Shown piece by piece: positions 1 to 10,224 of a stretch of 32,537 nt of DNA. The notes below the pieces were generated by a model. The model did no database searches. It saw nothing but the letters and a program-made list of their open reading frames with translations, and was not told the origin of the DNA. The DNA comes from Pirellulales bacterium (lineage in GTDB: Bacteria; Planctomycetota; Planctomycetia; Pirellulales; DATAWG01), in contig DATAWG010000027.1 of NCBI GenBank assembly GCA_036267355.1, positions 1 to 32,537 of the forward strand, given 5' to 3'. Position 1 is the stretch's first letter. Each line of letters starts with the position of its first letter. The translations under genes were made by a program, and so were the position numbers.

Positions 1-70
1 TGTCGCTCAGATGCCGGCGAACGACCTCGGCCTTCTGCTCGGGGTTGAAATGTCTACGACTTCGACTCAT
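1..70 (-). CDS. IS3-family-type transposase OrfA, 5' fragment cut by window edge
   Basis: Read on the minus strand, an ATG at 70-68 opens a frame that runs off the left edge. Its 23 visible residues begin MSRSRRHFNPEQKAEVVRRH, which resembles the start of IS3/IS911-type OrfA proteins, whose N-terminal helix-turn-helix binds transposon ends. A strong ribosome site (GGAGG in mRNA sense, 79-83) sits 8 bases before the ATG. It is followed upstream by a 50-bp interrupted palindrome (71-120). Only the first helix region is visible, so intactness of the element and the exact IS group cannot be judged. The family call rests on recognition of the N-terminal pattern. Confidence 0.6.
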   Translation of the reverse strand, partial: MSRSRRHFNPEQKAEVVRRHLSD

Positions 71-120
71 GGAATGTTCCTCCGGTTAGGTTTATGCTAA
101 CCCAACCGGCCGGACATTCC
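71..120. repeat. Interrupted palindrome at the 5' edge of the transposase gene
   Basis: The outer arms ggaatgt (71-77) and acattcc (114-120) pair. Inside them ccggtt (82-87) pairs with aaccgg (104-109), and ggtt pairs with aacc, leaving a short loop around 95. In the transposase mRNA this hairpin would include the GGAGG ribosome site (79-83). It could be the terminal inverted repeat of the IS, a translation-blocking hairpin, or both. Confidence 0.55.
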
Positions 121-218
121 AGTTCCGTGTGAAGCAAGACACGACCACCCCATGATCCTTACGGCGGTAGCAGCTAGAATTGAGCCGGAACTGAAAGAAA
201 GTCTTTCCCAAAGAAGGA

Positions 219-1877
219 ATGATGAAGTCACCCGTTGGCAAGTACCGTCCGTTTCCCCCCATTCACCTGCCCGACAGGCAGTGGCCCAATCGTACCCTCG
301 CGAGGGCTCCTTACTGGTGCAGCGTCGATCTTCGGGATGGCAATCAAGCCTTGGCTCAGCCGATGAACGTTTCCCAAAAGTTGGAGATGTTCGATGCTTT
401 GGTTCGTTGTGGGTTCAAACAGATTGAGGTCGGTTTCCCGGCGGCTTCCAACACGGAATTCGAGTTCGTCCGTCGGCTCATCGAGGATGAGCGCATTCCC
501 GAGGATGTCACCATTCAGGTTCTCGTGCAGGCACGGGAAGAGCTGATCGAACCGACGGTGCGGGCGCTGTCGGGAGCCAAACGGGTGATCATCCATCTGT
601 ACAACTCCACCTCACCTGCGCAGCGGCGTATCGTCTTCGGCCTTGAGAAACCTGACATCGTGAAGATTGCGACAAGAGGCACGCAGTGGATTAAGGATCG
701 GCTGGCCCTCGTGGCGGAAACGGAAGTGGCATTCGAGTATTCGCCCGAGAGTTTCTCGGCAACCGAAGTCGAGTTCTCGCTGGAAATCTGCGAGGCGGTG
801 ATGGATGTTTGGGGGCCAAACCCAGAATCTCGCATCATCCTCAACCTGCCAGAGACGGTCGAGGTGGCGATGCCTAACGTCTACGCCGATCAGATTGAAT
901 GGTTCTGTCGCAACTTGAAGCGGCGGGACTGCGCAATCATCAGCGTTCATACTCACAACGATCGCGGTACGGGCGTGGCCGCAACGGAGCTCGGATTGCT
1001 CGCCGGCGCCGAGCGGGTTGAAGGCACGTTGTTCGGCAACGGGGAGCGTACGGGCAATCTCGACATCATCACTGTGGCGTTAAACCTCCACATGCACGGC
1101 ATTGATTGCGGGCTTGATTTAGCGGACCTCAGCGTCGTTGAGGAAATCTACGAACGCTGCACGGGCATGAGCGTTGATCCTCGTCATCCGTACGCGGGTG
1201 AACTCGTATTCACTGCTTTTAGCGGCTCACACCAGGACGCCGTCAAGAAGGCGCTCGCCGAATGGAAGCATCGCGAAGGCAAGGAACCTTGGGATGTCCC
1301 GTATCTCGCCATCGATCCCCACGACATTGGCCGCACTTACAGTGAGGTCATTCGGGTCAACAGTCAGTCGGGTAAGGGCGGAGTGGCCTATCTTTTGGAG
1401 AGCGCGTTCGGAATTGACCTGCCGAAAGAAATGCAACGAGAGTTCGGACCGATCGCCAATGAGGCGGTGGATCGTCTGGGTCGTGAAGTCAGTGCGGAAG
1501 AGTTGAAGTCTTTGTTCTGGCGGGAGTATATCGAACGCCAAGAGCCTTACGCACTCAAGTACTTCCAATCCGGCGATACGAATGGCGTTGCTCACTGTCA
1601 GGCGCTCATTGCCCACAACAACCAGCAACAGGAGGTCGTCGGCACAGGCAACGGACCGATTGCAGCGTTTGTTCGTGCATTGCAAAACGCTGGAATTCAA
1701 ACTTTTGAGGTCTGTGACTACCGTGAGCAAGCGCTGGGCCGTGGTGTGGAAGCGAGTGCCATTGCCTACATCTGCATCCGGATTCAAGACGGGAAAACAA
1801 GGTGGGGCGCTGCAGTCGACACAAGCATCGAACTGGCGTCTATAAGAGCAGTGCTCGGTGCTCTCAATCGGCTGTAA
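219..1877 (+). CDS. leuA: 2-isopropylmalate synthase
   Basis: Condenses acetyl-CoA with 2-ketoisovalerate, the first committed step of leucine synthesis, in the cytoplasm. The 552 residues match the long LeuA form found in actinobacteria and fungi. The HMGL-like TIM barrel holds the metal/substrate motif DLRDGNQ (37-43), the metal-binding HxH pair (H244, H246, followed by NDRGTG) and the LeuA signature GNGERTGN (273-280). The last ~120 residues form the LeuA dimer/allosteric domain where leucine normally binds, so feedback inhibition is likely. ATGs at 219 and 222 are adjacent; the purine-rich AAGAAGG at 211-217 fits the second better. No other leu genes are nearby. The start lies only about 100 bp from the IS-type hairpin at 71-120, so the native promoter may be altered. 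Confidence 0.95.
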   Translation: MMKSPVGKYRPFPPIHLPDRQWPNRTLARAPYWCSVDLRDGNQALAQPMNVSQKLEMFDALVRCGFKQIEVGFPAASNTEFEFVRRLIEDERIPEDVTIQVLVQAREELIEPTVRALSGAKRVIIHLYNSTSPAQRRIVFGLEKPDIVKIATRGTQWIKDRLALVAETEVAFEYSPESFSATEVEFSLEICEAVMDVWGPNPESRIILNLPETVEVAMPNVYADQIEWFCRNLKRRDCAIISVHTHNDRGTGVAATELGLLAGAERVEGTLFGNGERTGNLDIITVALNLHMHGIDCGLDLADLSVVEEIYERCTGMSVDPRHPYAGELVFTAFSGSHQDAVKKALAEWKHREGKEPWDVPYLAIDPHDIGRTYSEVIRVNSQSGKGGVAYLLESAFGIDLPKEMQREFGPIANEAVDRLGREVSAEELKSLFWREYIERQEPYALKYFQSGDTNGVAHCQALIAHNNQQQEVVGTGNGPIAAFVRALQNAGIQTFEVCDYREQALGRGVEASAIAYICIRIQDGKTRWGAAVDTSIELASIRAVLGALNRL

Positions 1878-2054
1878 AATGCGGGCATCACAACCGAAGC
1901 CCGATAGCCGATCAGATTCGCGGCCATCGGTTCTTTCCGACAACTCGAACCCGCCCCCGGTAGGTTAACAGGGCCGCCTCGCAATGGTGCGCCAGCGGTC
2001 CGGCGTCTGACGCTCTCCTGTGGACCACCCGCATGACCAACTGCGCTGATACTG

Positions 2055-2222
2055 CGCCTATCGCCTGACGAACGTCTCGGCGAAATCGCGGCAATCCTGG
2101 CGGCGGCCGTCGTCCGTTTGCACGAACGGGCCGCCCTCCCTCCCGCAACAAACTAAACCAATTTGCCGCCCCAGGGCCTTGAGGTTCCCGCCGAAACCGT
2201 GCTCAGTGTCCACACGGGTTAA
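2055..2222 (+). pseudogene. Decayed accessory gene, remnant upstream of a DUF2924 remnant
   Basis: One frame reads RLSPDERLGEIAAILAAAVV, then a TAA at 2154-2156, then continues as QGLEVPAETVLSVHTG to a TAA at 2220-2222. From memory of planctomycete genomes, a small protein with an LSPDERL...EIAAIL segment and an LEV..ETVLSV tail is usually encoded just before a DUF2924 gene. The in-frame stop and the lack of a convincing N-terminus argue for a broken gene. No function is known to me. Confidence 0.4.
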
Positions 2223-2254
2223 CGGTTCCGAGACCTCAAACCAAGGAAAGATTT

Positions 2255-2311
2255 ATGGGCCTGAACGTCGGAAAATAACTGGCAGCGCTGCGGCGCGTGC
2301 CGGTCCGCCAA
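2255..2311 (+). pseudogene. DUF2924-type gene remnant
   Basis: After a purine-rich AAGGAAAG (2243-2250), an ATG at 2255 opens MGLNVGK, then TAA (2276-2278), then LAALRRVPVRQ in the same frame. DUF2924 proteins typically begin with an M-x-L-N-(I/V)-x-K-x-(I/L)-A-A-L motif followed by R/M-T-V-x-x-L. One CAA-to-TAA change would explain the stop. Beyond about 2311 the similarity is lost, which suggests further indels. DUF2924 genes often travel with serine recombinases on mobile islands; no recombinase is visible here. Confidence 0.45.
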
Positions 2312-2800
2312 CCATCCACGAAACGAGTCTCAGTTTTGGGCTGCGGGAGAGTCCATCAATTCCCATGGCACAGCAATTCGTTCTTGCTTGAAATGCCGTT
2401 TTCGGCTGGGCGGTCGCCTCCCACCAAGGCCTGCAATCTCAAGATGATGCGGTTTCGGGGAATATTTCGCCGGTCGCAAAACCGGGATAGCCCGCGAGTT
2501 GACGCCCGACGGCGAAAGATGGGCCGCCCGACGATGCGCAGATTGGTTTACGGGCGGCGACTACGCGTCAGAATCCTCCGATCTTGCTGCCCCAGTCGCG
2601 ACGCCGATCGAGAGCAAATGAGCGGTCGACGTAAACGGGCTAAGAACACAAGGCGCCGATAGATTGGCCATATCGTTTGCAGCCCCCACCGTTCAACGAG
2701 GGTCATTCATCGTGCTGCTCCAGCCATACTATCACGATTGGCAGCAGGGGCCGCTCTGGCCGACTTCGCTCGTTGGCGGTACTTGCCCTACCGCCGCATG
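2312..2800. other. Spacer without a supported gene
   Basis: Short frames exist on both strands, but none shows a recognisable domain, signal peptide or good ribosome site. The stretch lies between the DUF2924-like remnant and the 3' end of the DUF3500 gene, and may be further decayed accessory DNA. Confidence 0.4.
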
Positions 2801-3961
2801 TCATGGGTCGTGCCCATGCGCTGGATCGTGTTGGTGACGGTCGTAGTGCTCGCGGAGCAGGTCTTCGCCGAAATCGTTGGCCGAGTCGCGCCACACCGTA
2901 TGGATGTGGTTGGCGTTGTTTTGCGTGTTGTCGAATTCGACAAGAAAGGTTGGTCCATGAAGGCGGTAGTAATGCGGCTGCCCTGGCTCCAGGCCTCCCG
3001 CCCAAGCGAAATGAATGTTCTTGAATCCGGCCGCCGAGATCTTGGCGAGATCGTGGTCGGCCAATTCGGGCCGCAAGCGGTAGGCGTAGTTTTCCACCAG
3101 CGTCATGAGCAATTTTTGCTGGGCAGCCGTCATATTGCCGGCCGCCAAACCAACCGGCGGGCCGGGATTGGCCTTGCGCGAATTGCCGGTGATGATTTCT
3201 TTCGGGGCCTTCACATCGTAGATGGTGGTTTTCTGCTGCTCCGGCGTCAGCGATTTGATCAACTCGCGGCCCAGGTCTTCTTCGACGGCCAGGACGCGTA
3301 GCCCTTTTCTCGGGCCTTGCAGAACCGTTGCCGGGTTGCTGCCGAAGAACACCGGCCCAGCCACCGCGCGGCCATTGACGACCGTGAAATTGAGCGACAC
3401 ATGATGCCCCTCGAATCGCCAGCCCCAGGTCGTGTGTTCTCCGGGCGTTCCGAAGATCGAGAAGGCGTAGTTATTGGGATCGCGAAGCGGCCCGGTCCCT
3501 TTCTCCAATTCCTTGAGCACTTGGTCAAGGCTCATGATGGTTTGGATCTGCTGATAGCCGCGATTCGACAAACCGCTGGCGAGAAAGGCGTGAGCCAATG
3601 CTTGCTGGGCCGGGTCCATGTCGTTCCAAGTGATCCCCTTCCGCACACGCGGGATGAAATGCCAGTTGAACCGCTCCTTGTCGTCGAAGGGAAAGGCACA
3701 TTTCGCCTGCAGTTCGGGCGTCAGCGATTTCCAGAAATTCAGCGCCGCCTCGGCCATTTCTTTTGATGCGCGCTCGACGGCGGCGTCTACATGGGGCAGC
3801 GTTGAGGAGCCAGACTGAATCACATTCTGCTGCTTCGGGGCCGACGGCGCCGTCGTTGGGGTTTGGCCAAAAGCCGAACCAGCGACAACGAACCCACCGG
3901 CTACGACCAGCCAAACACCAAAGCCGGCCTTGATCCCGACGACTTTTTGAAAACTTGGCAT
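2801..3961 (-). CDS. Secreted DUF3500 family protein
   Basis: A 386-residue protein with an N-terminal signal-like segment (hydrophobic stretch about residues 12-32, ending near an AxAFGQ site), then a Pro/Thr-rich linker and a DUF3500 domain. Family-type features are visible: a WGWRFEGHH segment followed by a beta strand, an RLHGPTFLVEFDN segment, and NHIHTVWRD followed by DFG. The C-terminus is rich in His and Asp (HYDRHQHDPAHGHDP), which could bind metal. The function of DUF3500 is unknown. I chose the ATG at 3961 because GGAG (3974-3971 in mRNA sense) lies 9 bases before it; an ATG at 3976 would add five residues but has no ribosome site. It lies downstream of groEL in the same direction, but a terminator separates them. 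Confidence 0.85.
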   Translation of the reverse strand: MPSFQKVVGIKAGFGVWLVVAGGFVVAGSAFGQTPTTAPSAPKQQNVIQSGSSTLPHVDAAVERASKEMAEAALNFWKSLTPELQAKCAFPFDDKERFNWHFIPRVRKGITWNDMDPAQQALAHAFLASGLSNRGYQQIQTIMSLDQVLKELEKGTGPLRDPNNYAFSIFGTPGEHTTWGWRFEGHHVSLNFTVVNGRAVAGPVFFGSNPATVLQGPRKGLRVLAVEEDLGRELIKSLTPEQQKTTIYDVKAPKEIITGNSRKANPGPPVGLAAGNMTAAQQKLLMTLVENYAYRLRPELADHDLAKISAAGFKNIHFAWAGGLEPGQPHYYRLHGPTFLVEFDNTQNNANHIHTVWRDSANDFGEDLLREHYDRHQHDPAHGHDP

Positions 3962-4113
3962 CTCGCTGCGCTCCATAAATGTGGCCGACTGGCCGACTTG
4001 ATTTCACAACTGGCAATTTAGCGTAGTTGGCCTTCGCCAGAGCACGGCCACGTAGACTACGATACTGTGCGGTCAGCGATAATACATCGGGTCGTGGCCA
4101 AAAATTAAAGGCC

Positions 4114-4177
4114 GTAGGCCAAGTTCGGCGAAGCCGCGCGGCGCGCTGGCTTCGCTGCCACGGAGAAATTGGCCTAC
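4114..4177. repeat. Inverted repeat between groEL and the DUF3500 gene
   Basis: gtaggccaa (4114-4122) is the exact complement of ttggcctac (4169-4177). Inside them cgaagcc and ggcttcg also pair. It could form a long hairpin and may be a palindromic spacer repeat. No T-run follows on either strand. Confidence 0.5.
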
Positions 4178-4179
4178 AT

Positions 4180-4224
4180 AAAACACGAACCGCGAAGGGC
4201 CCGAGCGGCTCCTCGCGGTTCGTG
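4180..4224 (-). terminator. Rho-independent terminator of groEL
   Basis: A perfect 12-bp stem is formed by cacgaaccgcga (4184-4195) and tcgcggttcgtg (4213-4224). Read in the groEL direction it is followed directly by TTTTAT. It starts 57 bases past the groEL stop codon, so it most likely ends the groES-groEL transcript. Confidence 0.75.
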
Positions 4225-4280
4225 AGCGAGATCAAATGTAGCGCCTGCGCCTCGAAGAGGCGCTGGCCATGTTTGGTCGA

Positions 4281-6400
<2,120 letters not shown>

Positions 6401-6768
6401 GGGTGGTTTTTCCTCCGATGAATAAGCGTCGCGGAATTTAATGGACGGTGAAAGCGGCAAACGGCTAGTGGACGGCGCCCCGGCGTGGAGATATCGCTCC
6501 CACGACTGCCAAATGGCGCAAAGCCTCTACTACGCAGCATGCCGTGAAGCAATCCGCGCGCCGAGGCGTCAGCTGGCAGCTTAAGTGTTTGGAAGATCGC
6601 CGATTAGAGAAAGCCTGTCGGTCGGCGGTTCACGGTGGAAACTGCCAGAATCGCCAAGATGGGCGAAGAGGATTTGCGGCTACTGCCAAACTGGCAGGGG
6701 CGATCGAATCTCCGCCTAACGCGGGAGTGCGGTCGGTCCGAAAAAGTCGATTCACTAATGCGCAACGA
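6401..6768. promoter_or_regulatory. Upstream region of groES; three ACTGCCARA boxes
   Basis: No gene is visible in this 368-bp region. No CIRCE operator (TTAGCACTC-N9-GAGTGCTAA), the usual HrcA site, is present. The 9-mer ACTGCCARA occurs at 6505, 6641 and 6682, the last inside a small hairpin ctgcca-aac-tggcag (6683-6697). An imperfect palindrome gtggag...ctcccac lies at 6485-6503. These are candidates only; no convincing -35/-10 pair was identified. Confidence 0.3.
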
Positions 6769-7848
6769 TTATCGCGCCGGAGCCGGGTTCCACGGCCAAT
6801 AGTTGTAATGCACTCCGCCGAACCGCCACTCGAAGCCAGTCGTGAACGAAAAGTTGTTCATCGTCCCCAGACTGCCGGAACCGAACGCTAAGTTGTCGAG
6901 AATGTCGAATCGTAACACCAGCCATTCGTGCAGCCGATATTTGAAACCGATTCCGAACGGCATGTCGACGAGATTCTGGCGGTGATGCCAGTCGTCGCCC
7001 GGATCGACGATTCGACATTCATTGACGCCGAGTCCGAGCGTGAAATAAGGCCGGACTCGAGAATCGCCCCAGGGATAATACAGCAAGCTCTCGTCCCAGA
7101 TAACGACCGGTCCGGTGTCCTCCTGCAACGAGGTGAAGCCCAAGCGGGTTTCCACGCCCCAATAGGTGTCGTAATCCCATCCTAGCCGGAAGCCCCCGAG
7201 AACGCCGGTATTCTGGGCCGTGCGGTCGTCGATAAAACCGAGGAACGTGTCGAAGTGCAGCGGTTCATTATCCCAGTTGCCGTTCGGCGCGGGTCGGAAA
7301 AGTGCGTGCAGCCCGGAAAACATTCCTCCATGCGGTGGCGGGGGATTGTCCATCGGGCCTTCGTATTGAGGGGGGCCTGTTGGTTCTGCGCCGCCTGGAA
7401 TGGCCGGCTGCATCGGACTTGACATTGCTTCCGGACCGGCCGCATTGCCCGCCGGTCCGGCGGTCGCCGGGATGGTGTCGCCCAGAAGACCCGATTGCCC
7501 GGGGGAGCCAGAGTCGACATTCAGGGCGAGCATCGGGCCGGTCTGCGCGGCATCGTGCGTCGCCTCCTGAGGCCGTTCGCCGGGTGTCAGCGTAAAACCA
7601 TCGCTGCCAACAGGTCGAGTCATTACCGACTGGTAAATGTGCGCTTGTGGTGCGACTTGCGAATCGCTTGCGGCATTTGGACCGGCCGAATCATCGTCGG
7701 CCAGCAGTCGGGTCGAACGAGACAGCGCAAAGCTGGCAACCACCACGAAGCCCACTTGCAGAACGAACCTCGCCGCAGACGGCACCCATAGCCGAGCGAA
7801 AAGCCGACAACGGATTCGAGCAGCGCAATCCGGCATAGCACATTCCAT
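6769..7848 (-). CDS. Predicted outer-membrane beta-barrel protein
   Basis: A 359-residue protein of unassigned function. It has a long basic N-terminus, a hydrophobic export segment (about residues 28-46), then a low-complexity Pro/Gly/Ala region to about residue 165. The C-terminal ~190 residues alternate aromatic and polar residues (GVLGGFRLGWDYDTYWGVE, RLGFTSLQED, YFTLGLGVNE, FSFTTGFEWRFGG), as in small 8-strand barrels of the OmpA/OmpW-like fold. ATGs at 7848 and 7836 are possible starts, neither with a clear ribosome site. Planctomycete genomes often encode several such proteins. It sits upstream of groES in the same direction with a 368-bp gap, so co-transcription is unlikely. Confidence 0.7.
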   Translation of the reverse strand: MECAMPDCAARIRCRLFARLWVPSAARFVLQVGFVVVASFALSRSTRLLADDDSAGPNAASDSQVAPQAHIYQSVMTRPVGSDGFTLTPGERPQEATHDAAQTGPMLALNVDSGSPGQSGLLGDTIPATAGPAGNAAGPEAMSSPMQPAIPGGAEPTGPPQYEGPMDNPPPPHGGMFSGLHALFRPAPNGNWDNEPLHFDTFLGFIDDRTAQNTGVLGGFRLGWDYDTYWGVETRLGFTSLQEDTGPVVIWDESLLYYPWGDSRVRPYFTLGLGVNECRIVDPGDDWHHRQNLVDMPFGIGFKYRLHEWLVLRFDILDNLAFGSGSLGTMNNFSFTTGFEWRFGGVHYNYWPWNPAPAR

Positions 7849-8289
7849 TGGGTGCGGCGAAAATCGCTGCGGCGAATTATTCGCCGCCGCAAGCGCAAAC
7901 GCAGACACCGGCAAACGCCCCGATTGATCGAACCGACGAGACGAAGATGAGATAAGCTGCCTGCGGCGGGGCGGCGGATTATCGTGAGCGATTCTTCCCG
8001 TGTCAATGCGGCAAGCGAGAGAATCACGCGGCGGCGATCATGATTCCTAGAACCTGCCGTGTGTTGCGCCGTCGGTTAGGAAGATCCGAATTGCCCAGTT
8101 TTTCCGATCAGCGCGGATGCCTTGCCAGCGGAAAGAAAGCGTTTTATCGATCCTTCCTAAATCGCCTGCTTTCGCGATTTGGCGGAATATTCGTATTGGG
8201 CAATGCGGCGAAGCTTGCTTGAATACTGCACAGGCGGTGTGACGATTTCTTGGTTAGCGGATACGAATCTGACGCCGGAGGTTTTGGCC
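7849..8289. other. Divergent intergenic region
   Basis: This 441-bp stretch separates the minus-strand barrel gene from the plus-strand response regulator and should hold both promoters. A small hairpin aatcgc...gcgatt lies near 8160-8180. I could not pick promoter elements with confidence, and the short frames here look spurious. Confidence 0.35.
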
Positions 8290-8745
8290 ATGAACGCACC
8301 GAAGATCCTGAGCGGCCCGAGAATGAACCCGATCATGCAAGGCGAAGACAAGGCCAATGTCCTGGTGATCGACGATGATCCGGATATCGTTGCTGGGCTC
8401 GCGAAGGCGCTTTCAGGCGCAGGCTATGTGGCGCATTGCTGCCGCGATGCCGAAGGGGCGATCGAATGCGTCCGCCGCGTCACTCCGGATTTGATCATCT
8501 CCGACATCAATTTGAATGGCGCAAACGGCCTGCAGCTTTGCGAACGGCTCAAGAAGGAAGAAGGGCTCGTCGAGGTGCCATTCATGTTTCTTTCCGGCGC
8601 CCAGATTCCCGACATTATCCGCCGTTCGCACGAAGTCGGCGCGACGTATTATCTCCGAAAGCCGTTCGACCACCACGTGCTGCTCGAACTCGTCGATAAA
8701 GCACTGTGGATGCCCCATCTCGTGGCAACCCATTCCGGGCGCTGA
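8290..8745 (+). CDS. Single-domain response regulator (CheY-like)
   Basis: A 151-residue receiver-only protein. The receiver fold runs from about residue 22 to 140. It shows the acidic pocket D28-D30 (VIDDDP), the phospho-acceptor D72 (IISDINL), the switch residue S102 (FLSGA) and the conserved K124 (LRKPF). No output domain follows, so it probably acts by protein contact or in a phosphorelay. The ATG at 8290 is chosen over an in-frame start at 8179 because GGAGG (8277-8281) lies 8 bases before it and upstream residues are outside the fold. No histidine kinase is nearby, so its partner is encoded elsewhere. Confidence 0.9.
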   Translation: MNAPKILSGPRMNPIMQGEDKANVLVIDDDPDIVAGLAKALSGAGYVAHCCRDAEGAIECVRRVTPDLIISDINLNGANGLQLCERLKKEEGLVEVPFMFLSGAQIPDIIRRSHEVGATYYLRKPFDHHVLLELVDKALWMPHLVATHSGR

Positions 8746-8943
8746 TCTTTCGAACAGGCCGGACCGGCTCGAAGGCGATGCCAACCCACTTGATCAAGCA
8801 AGTTCCCTTGTCCTCGAGCCCTCTGCCAGGAGCCGCAAGGGGGATGCGGAGAAGCTACGCCGACCGCAACAATTCGCGCCGCAGAAGCCGCACCGATCGC
8901 CGCAGGCGCCCGATCTGCTGTGCCTTTCTTTCGTCGTAAGAGA

Positions 8944-8981
8944 AGGGATGAGGGGGGAGCTTTTCGCACGCGCTCATCCCT
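8944..8981. repeat. Hairpin upstream of the ABC ATPase gene
   Basis: agggatgag (8944-8952) pairs perfectly with ctcatccct (8973-8981) across a 20-base loop. It lies in the 268-bp gap between the response regulator and the ABC gene. No T-run follows, so a regulatory hairpin is as likely as a terminator. No gene is seen in this gap. Confidence 0.45.
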
Positions 8982-9013
8982 AGATCGCTGCAACCTTTGC
9001 CTCCCTGCACTTC

Positions 9014-9778
9014 ATGCCCTCCGCGGTCGTCAATTCAGTGCTGAGCGATTCGCGGAGCGGGGAAGCCGCCGTGCGCTGCCGCGGCGTGACGAAGCGATTC
9101 GGCTCCGGCGAAGCGCTCGTGATGGCCCTGCGCGGCGTCGATCTCGATATCCCATACGGCGAACTCACGCTGCTCGTCGGCCCAAGCGGTTGCGGCAAAA
9201 CCACGCTGTTATCCGTCATCGCCGGCATCCTCGACCCGACCGCCGGCGACGTGCATGTGCTCGGCGCGAATCTTCCAAAAATGTCCGGCGGCCAGAAAGT
9301 GAATTTTCGCGGCAAGAATATCGGCTTTGTCTTTCAGCAATACAATCTGCTTCCCGCACTGACGGCCGCCGAAAATGTTGCCGTGCCGCTGCTGATCGCC
9401 GGCTGGTCGCGCCGCAAGGCGGTCGAAAAGGCGAAAACCATGATGCCAATGGTCGGCCTCTCCGACCGCATGAATGCATTGCCGCACGCGCTATCCGGAG
9501 GGCAGGCCCAGCGCGTGGCGATTGCCAGGGCATTGGTCCACGAGCCGTCGCTTTTGGTGTGCGACGAGCCGACCGCCGCATTAGACGCCGACAACGGCCA
9601 TCGCATCATGCAATTGATGCACGACGTGGCGGTGTCGGCCACACGGGCCGTGGTCGTGGTGACGCACGACAACCGTGTTTTCCCTTTCGGCGACCGCATC
9701 GCAACGATGGAAGACGGCCGAATCCTGCGCGTCGAAACCGGCCGGACAGCGGCGCTTAGCGATCAGGGCCACGTGTAG
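9014..9778 (+). CDS. ABC transporter ATP-binding protein (LolD/MacB-like)
   Basis: A 254-residue ATPase subunit that would power an inner-membrane ABC transporter. It has Walker A GPSGCGKTT (56-64), Q-loop FQQYN (Q108/Q109), signature LSGGQ (160-164), Walker B LLVCDEP (180-186) and the switch H218 (VVTHDN). The sequence resembles the LolD/MacB/DevA group, which export lipoproteins or other substrates with an FtsX-type permease. No permease or periplasmic partner is encoded next to it, which is unusual for this group. The ATG at 9014 has no clear ribosome site. The next gene, rpmI, seems to have its own promoter. Confidence 0.9.
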   Translation: MPSAVVNSVLSDSRSGEAAVRCRGVTKRFGSGEALVMALRGVDLDIPYGELTLLVGPSGCGKTTLLSVIAGILDPTAGDVHVLGANLPKMSGGQKVNFRGKNIGFVFQQYNLLPALTAAENVAVPLLIAGWSRRKAVEKAKTMMPMVGLSDRMNALPHALSGGQAQRVAIARALVHEPSLLVCDEPTAALDADNGHRIMQLMHDVAVSATRAVVVVTHDNRVFPFGDRIATMEDGRILRVETGRTAALSDQGHV

Positions 9779-9815
9779 CGAACCGACAATGCTGCGGATC
9801 ACGCTTTGCCTGGGC

Positions 9816-9843
9816 TTTGCGCCGCCCGGGAAAACCGTATAAT
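9816..9843 (+). promoter_or_regulatory. Candidate promoter of rpmI-rplT
   Basis: A perfect TATAAT at 9838-9843 follows TTTGCG (9816-9821) with a 16-bp spacer. The -35 is a poor match to TTGACA, but the same TTTGCG precedes TATGAT upstream of pheS with a 17-bp spacer. It lies 75 bases before the rpmI start. Confidence 0.5.
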
Positions 9844-9917
9844 GCTGGGTTCCTGCCGTCGGCGACTCGGGCGGCCATGTCTGGTTCGTCCCTGTTTCAT
9901 GCTTCGAGATGGATGCC

Positions 9918-10121
9918 ATGCCCAAGCAAAAAACCCATAAAGGCTGCAAAAAGCGGTTCCGGATCACTGGTCGCGGCAAACTAAAGCACCGCCGCTCCGG
10001 AACCAGCCATCTCAACAGCCGGCTGACCAAGAAGCGCCGCCGCAACCTCCGCGGCACGGGCGTGCTCGCTACGGTCGATACCAAACGGGTGGCGATCGCC
10101 TTGACTGGCAACAGTTATTAA
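9918..10121 (+). CDS. rpmI: 50S ribosomal protein bL35
   Basis: A 67-residue, very basic protein of the large ribosomal subunit. The start MPKQKTHKGCKKRFR is the family's usual N-terminus (MPKxKTHK), so the ATG at 9918 is preferred to one at 9909. The C-terminal half LTKKRRRNLRGTG also matches the family. In most bacteria infC precedes rpmI; here an ABC ATPase gene takes that place. rplT follows after 103 bp. Confidence 0.95.
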   Translation: MPKQKTHKGCKKRFRITGRGKLKHRRSGTSHLNSRLTKKRRRNLRGTGVLATVDTKRVAIALTGNSY

Positions 10122-10224
10122 ATCCGCGGCTATAAGGCTTAGCGGGGGATTTTTTGGCTCGCGCCGCTAATCTTCTGAAAAAAATTCACGACATCCCACT
10201 CGAACCGGCAACGGCGATCCTACG

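Noticed and set aside
8040-8222. A 60-codon plus-strand frame upstream of the response regulator.
   Set aside because: No ribosome site or similarity; it lies where the promoters should be.
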